7,698 bases of DNA from Pseudobdellovibrio sp. (GTDB lineage Bacteria > Bdellovibrionota > Bdellovibrionia > Bdellovibrionales > Bdellovibrionaceae): assembly GCA_025449725.1 (NCBI GenBank), contig JANWIU010000028.1, forward strand, positions 1 to 7,698, in the 5' to 3' direction. Shown piece by piece: positions 4,727 to 7,698 of the stretch. The position numbers and the translations under genes were made by a program. Positions within the stretch are counted from its first letter, which is position 1. The number at the start of each line of letters is the position of its first letter. Under the pieces are notes generated by a model that was not told the DNA's origin, made no database searches, and worked only from the letters and a program-made list of their open reading frames with translations.

Positions 4727-6016
4727 ATGAAATACTTCTACTTAATTGCGCCAATGATTCTGGTCCTGTTGCAAAGCTGTGGTAACGTCAATTTGTCTAA
4801 GGCTCAATCCGCTTCAAACGGCGGTAACTCTGATCAGACAGGATCCGGAGAGCTCTCTTCACCTCCTCCACCCCCATCTAATCCAAGCTGTGTTCGCAAA
4901 GCAGAACCGCTCAATACCTTACTTGACGTCCAAATCCCGGCCAACAAAGTGCTCTATAACAGTTATTATACGCGCACTCTGCAACTGGGAGAAGATATTC
5001 TGATTGTGTCCGACTACAGCTATGGCGACCCCATTGTAAATGGTCAACCTGTTTCCGGCGCCACTGGCGTGGTCGAAGCAAACTACGTTGCAGGTAACGG
5101 CAGCGGTGTCACTCCGGTCAACTTGCCTGTCATCAACAACTACACTTGGAATTCTAAAGCAGGTACGGCAACGTCGTGGTGTTATGTTACCGATGCCCGC
5201 AGCAACCTGATTGATACAGCTTATCTAATGGTAAATTGCACAAGTTCAAATGCCGCCATCGGATCTAATTCTTACATCTACAGTTTTAATAAATCCACAA
5301 AACTATTCACTCAAATCGCGACTTCAAAATCTACCTATATGGGTGGTCTCAACATTAACTCAAAAGGCGAGCCTCTTTATATTGAATTTCAGTACAACTC
5401 TTCTACCAATGTGGTTTCATTTCAGGTCGTCAAATACTCCGGCGGAGCTGCCGTAAAAATCGGGGCCGCGTTTTTGAATAGTTCTCTTAGCGGATACAAT
5501 ATTTATTACCCCGGAGCCATGGAAGATTCCAATGGCAGAATCGTCGTTAATCTTGGTAAAACTGACGGCCACGCCATCTTTTTGCCGCTTGATAATCAAC
5601 TGATCCAATCAAATTGGAGCCGCAACTTTCGCGAAGTTATACAGTATCCCGATAGTCGAAAATTTCTTTACTACACATTTGACTGGGGCCCCGGAGTCGT
5701 CAACAGCCTCTTTAGTCTTGATAATCAGTTTAATGAAACCAGAGCATCTGACGACAACCGCTACATTATCAGCTATCAGGCACTTCTTAAAAATACAGTG
5801 GTAAAAGTAGGTTCTGAGTATGGCGTTAACCCCGCAGGTCAGGCGTTGATTTCTTATGACGGCGGTGAGAACTTTTCAAATATTCAAAGCGCCCCATCTT
5901 GGACTAACCAAATTGTAAGAAGTGCCACTGATAAATTTTTACTGACCGGAGTCGATCAGTATTCAAACGGTCACATCAAAGCCTCAGTCTACAGATTAAT
6001 TTGTGCAGCACCGTAG
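4727..6016 (+). CDS. putative poly-proline lipoprotein with an Asp-box, beta-propeller-like
   Basis: This 429-aa protein begins with a lipoprotein-type signal peptide (MKYFYLIAPMILVLLQSC). Cys18 is the likely lipidated residue, although the lipobox LLQSC has Q at -2. Residues 19-45 are Ser/Asn/Gly-rich, PPPPP lies at 46-50, and Cys55 opens the folded part. From about 56 to 429 the sequence is repetitive beta-strand material (for example SYIYSFNKSTKLFTQIATSK and GRIVVNLGKTDGHAIFLPL). It includes one Asp-box, S376-Y-D378-G-G380-E-N-F383, the SxDxGxxW/F turn found in sialidase-type and other beta-propellers. Other cysteines are C152, C171 and C426. No sialidase active-site arginine triad can be assigned, so enzymatic function is not claimed. 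The ATG at 4727 is chosen over an in-frame TTG at 4709 because the signal peptide starts there. The ribosome binding site is weak. It is probably anchored at the cell surface, and it converges on the lytic transglycosylase gene. Confidence 0.85.
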   Translation: MKYFYLIAPMILVLLQSCGNVNLSKAQSASNGGNSDQTGSGELSSPPPPPSNPSCVRKAEPLNTLLDVQIPANKVLYNSYYTRTLQLGEDILIVSDYSYGDPIVNGQPVSGATGVVEANYVAGNGSGVTPVNLPVINNYTWNSKAGTATSWCYVTDARSNLIDTAYLMVNCTSSNAAIGSNSYIYSFNKSTKLFTQIATSKSTYMGGLNINSKGEPLYIEFQYNSSTNVVSFQVVKYSGGAAVKIGAAFLNSSLSGYNIYYPGAMEDSNGRIVVNLGKTDGHAIFLPLDNQLIQSNWSRNFREVIQYPDSRKFLYYTFDWGPGVVNSLFSLDNQFNETRASDDNRYIISYQALLKNTVVKVGSEYGVNPAGQALISYDGGENFSNIQSAPSWTNQIVRSATDKFLLTGVDQYSNGHIKASVYRLICAAP

Positions 6017-6046
6017 AGTCATGGCCCTGATACGAAGCGGATACTA

Positions 6047-7228
6047 CTAAATGATATCCTTCCCTGTTGATCGCACAACATAGCGATTCCACTGTGCACT
6101 CATCCGATTAAACTGCGAAATCACATCGCAGGCATACTCTTCCCGCATTTGAACGGAAGCCTTTTTGGTACAGCTACCAGAGGTCGCCTGGGTATCACCG
6201 TTGTAAATAGTAAACGCATCTTCATAGGCCGCAATGATGCCGCCGGCATTGCTTCCGTACGACCCACTGGCCTTCGCATAACTGACAAGTGTTTTTAGCA
6301 GAATCTGCCCGAACATCATATCGAACCCCCACTTTTGAGCGATACGATTTTTTAACGTCTGGGTATTTTCACTTGGCAGTTCGTAATTGTTAATACCGGA
6401 AAAACAGCGGATAGACTGCTGAAATGCGCCTTTAGCCCCGGGTAACGACACTCCTCCATTGCCACTTAACTGATGCTGAACTTCTTTGATGCCCATGCTG
6501 GTCATCTGTGAAAAGCCGACAGCTCCCGTGGGACTCACCGATTTTCGCGAGAAATTTGTTTCTCTTCGCATTTTTGCCAAAATCATGAGTGGATCATTAC
6601 CAAAACAAAATGAGGCGCGTACCACTTGAATGGCGAGACTTCTATGGCTTAATTCATTATTTGCAGCAGCGCCGCCCAACGCATTGGCCTCAATGTAGTG
6701 TTCTACGAAATTTACAATACTCGCGAACTCAGCCGGCAGACGAACCGCAGCTTCAGAACGTAAATGGCCAAACAACTGAAACAGCCTTCCTACATTTACA
6801 TTTGCAATAATGCGTTCCCCAAAATGCTGATCCATTCCTTGCTTCATGTAACCAGAATCATGACTGATATCGGCCGCTCTCGTAATGTTAAACCCAGCTG
6901 CCGGCCCGTTATCAAGTTCTGATTTTGAATAGACTTCGCTTTCGATATTGGCACCAAAGGTACCGGCAGTTCGCACTAGAGTTTGACCAAATGAATCTGT
7001 AGGCTGTTGCTGTGTCTGGCTTAGCAAAACCTCTTCAAAATCATCATGGCCCGCATCGACGCTTTGAACCACTTCACTAATAGATTCGTTGGCTGATTCG
7101 TTGGTTGATTCACTGGCCGACTCACCGGCTTCGTCGTCTTCATTTGCAAAGGTAATCATACCGGAAAATGAAATGAAAAGAAAAAACCACAAACTACAAA
7201 GTAGTTGCGGCCAATGGACTGGCCTCAT
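6047..7228 (-). CDS. exported lytic murein transglycosylase (SLT family)
   Basis: This 393-aa protein is exported: signal peptide residues 1-28 (hydrophobic LLCSLWFFLFISFSG, cleavage after ITFA). An acidic Ser/Asn/Glu linker (29-58) carries a four-residue tandem repeat. Residues 60-190 are not recognised. The SLT-type catalytic domain spans about 190-393. It has the putative catalytic Glu223 in KMRRETNFS, the S232-P-T-G-A-V-G-F-S-Q241-M motif and a late AAYEDAFTIYNGDT block (333-346), matching the E...SPxGAxGxxQ...YN order of family 1 lytic transglycosylases. These cleave the MurNAc-GlcNAc bond of peptidoglycan, giving 1,6-anhydroMurNAc. C208, C275, C353 and C367 could form disulfides. It acts in the periplasm or, in a predator, possibly on prey wall (inference). 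The start at 7228 follows AAGGGGG by five bases; a 12-residue-longer start is rejected. No clear terminator is seen before the convergent neighbour. Confidence 0.88.
   Translation of the reverse strand: MRPVHWPQLLCSLWFFLFISFSGMITFANEDDEAGESASESTNESANESISEVVQSVDAGHDDFEEVLLSQTQQQPTDSFGQTLVRTAGTFGANIESEVYSKSELDNGPAAGFNITRAADISHDSGYMKQGMDQHFGERIIANVNVGRLFQLFGHLRSEAAVRLPAEFASIVNFVEHYIEANALGGAAANNELSHRSLAIQVVRASFCFGNDPLMILAKMRRETNFSRKSVSPTGAVGFSQMTSMGIKEVQHQLSGNGGVSLPGAKGAFQQSIRCFSGINNYELPSENTQTLKNRIAQKWGFDMMFGQILLKTLVSYAKASGSYGSNAGGIIAAYEDAFTIYNGDTQATSGSCTKKASVQMREEYACDVISQFNRMSAQWNRYVVRSTGKDII
7083..7130 (-). repeat. four tandem 12-bp repeats in the transglycosylase linker
   Basis: Four 12-bp units (7083-7094, 7095-7106, 7107-7118, 7119-7130) related to GATTCGTTGGCT on the + strand follow one another without gaps. 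On the coding strand they encode AGES-ASES-TNES-ANES, just after the signal peptide. The unit is a multiple of three, so gain or loss of a copy would change linker length without shifting the frame. Confidence 0.75.
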
Positions 7229-7233
7229 GCATT

Positions 7234-7240
7234 CCCCCTT
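7234..7240 (-). promoter_or_regulatory. G-run ribosome binding site of the transglycosylase gene
   Basis: The - strand reads AAGGGGGAATGCATG. The AAGGGGG is five bases from the ATG at 7228, which fixes that start and matches the signal peptide. Confidence 0.6.
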
Positions 7241-7423
7241 AGATTTTGTATCCCCACGAGACACATTGCAATTCGGGGGCGCGATCTCAATTTAATACAA
7301 GCCCACAAGCCTTTGGAATTACTGCTTAATTCCTTTTTTCAAAATGAGACAAGTGTAAATAGAGTATGAGACTGAAAAGCCAAGTACAACACTGTCAGCA
7401 TCCGCTATTGCACACAAATGACG

Positions 7424-7453
7424 TTGCCATGTTAAAAATCTGTAAAGTTAAAT
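7424..7453 (+). promoter_or_regulatory. candidate promoter of the gene at 7534
   Basis: TTGCCA (7424-7429) and TTAAAT (7448-7453) are 18 bp apart, in an AT-rich stretch about 80 bp before the start codon. The match is moderate. Confidence 0.3.
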
Positions 7454-7533
7454 ATATTTTCGAACTAAAATTCCGTTTGAAGCACGCGCAATACCGTGTT
7501 GTTTTCAATCCGTTGCTGGGTTAGGTTCAGTCT

Positions 7534-7698
7534 ATGATTTCATCTAAACTGAAGCCTTGGGTTGCTCCCGCGATTATGTTTATTTTTTTAGTAACAGTTG
7601 CAGTGATAACAACAGTTTTTCACAATCAGACTGAAAATTATCATGAAGCTGAAAAATCCCGTCAGATCGCCAATGCCATCAGTAAAAACATGAGCCGC
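7534..7698 (+). CDS. membrane-anchored protein, probably a sensor (5' part only)
   Basis: The reading frame from ATG at 7534 stays open to the window edge, giving 55 residues. A short basic N-terminus (MISSKLKPW) precedes one hydrophobic segment, residues 10-29 (VAPAIMFIFLVTVAVITTVF). Then follows a polar helix (ENYHEAEKSRQIANAISKNM) that would lie outside the cytoplasm. One N-terminal transmembrane helix followed at once by a helix of the form A..IANAI...M is how many CHASE-type sensory domains begin, in histidine kinases or GGDEF proteins. That reading is an inference from a very short piece; a chemoreceptor or other bitopic protein is also possible. TAGG (7522-7525) eight bases before the ATG is a weak ribosome binding site. 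The gene is divergent from the transglycosylase. Confidence 0.65.
   Translation, partial: MISSKLKPWVAPAIMFIFLVTVAVITTVFHNQTENYHEAEKSRQIANAISKNMSR

Larger units (their letters stand above)
7229..7533. other. divergent intergenic region
   Basis: About 305 bp separate the transglycosylase start from the next gene on the + strand. It holds the ribosome binding site of the - gene and a candidate promoter for the + gene (7424-7453). A 52-codon ORF (7366-7524) is not supported. The heptamer ATGAGAC occurs twice (7344 and 7366). No RNA gene or strong hairpin is evident. Confidence 0.5.

Noticed and set aside
4779..5608. three short ORFs (4779-5003 +, 5250-5456 +, 5417-5608 -) within the second lipoprotein gene
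   Set aside because: All are shadows in other frames of a gene with a lipoprotein signal and continuous beta-rich sequence.
6017..6059. GGATA...TATCC inverted repeat near the convergent ends of the second lipoprotein and transglycosylase genes
   Set aside because: Only five base pairs, with a long loop and no T-run, and it overlaps coding sequence; not enough for a terminator call.
6589..7295. two + strand ORFs opposite the lytic transglycosylase (6589-6810, 7089-7295)
   Set aside because: Antisense shadows. The second simply reads the 12-bp repeats in the opposite direction (ADSLVDSLADS).
2930..7374. ATGAGACAA at 2930-2938 and 7344-7352, upstream of two - strand exported genes, with ATGAGAC again at 7366
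   Set aside because: The same heptamer also occurs in the DTW coding sequence near 3563, and the distances to the start codons differ, so chance is sufficient.
7366..7524. 52-codon ORF before the sensor-like gene
   Set aside because: No convincing ribosome binding site, no recognisable motif, and it would overlie the candidate promoter of the next gene.

Overview
The window looks like chromosome from a Bdellovibrio-like predatory or free-living bacterium (Bdellovibrionota). This is an inference from style, not from a database match. The signs are moderate GC content, two putative surface lipoproteins with a poly-proline linker, lipobox-like cysteines preceded by Q at -2 (GQTC, LQSC), G-run ribosome binding sites, an exported lytic-transglycosylase-like enzyme, and many short transcription units on alternating strands. 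I see no integrase, transposase, CRISPR array, rRNA or tRNA.

Layout from left to right. A terminator hairpin (19-46) closes an upstream gene that lies mostly outside the window. A putative poly-Pro lipoprotein of 412 aa (181-1419, +) converges on a cytoplasmic TPR protein (1489-2418, -), and the two share a bidirectional terminator (1441-1482). Next come a GC-rich hairpin (2506-2541), a 97-aa exported protein (2566-2859, -) and a DTW-domain tRNA-uridine aminocarboxypropyltransferase (3009-3767, -). Divergent from the DTW gene is a 77-aa protein (3877-4110, +) with a phage-like YAD..NW motif. It converges on a short protein (4129-4551/4599, -) whose sequence matches the C-terminal domain of the flagellar switch protein FliG, but which lacks the rest of FliG. 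A second poly-Pro lipoprotein with an Asp-box, beta-propeller-like character (4727-6016, +) converges on an exported SLT-family lytic transglycosylase (6047-7228, -) that carries an acidic tandem-repeat linker. The window ends inside a membrane-anchored protein, probably a sensor (7534 to the edge, +).

The genes do not form one operon. No gene is co-directional with a closely spaced neighbour, and most pairs are convergent or divergent. The shared theme is the cell envelope: four of the eight main genes are exported or lipid-anchored and a fifth is membrane-spanning. The DTW enzyme and the TPR protein look like cytoplasmic housekeeping or accessory functions. The most unusual item is the orphan FliG-C-like protein, with a good promoter placed so that the transcript could be leaderless. 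I found no convincing multi-gene novel system.
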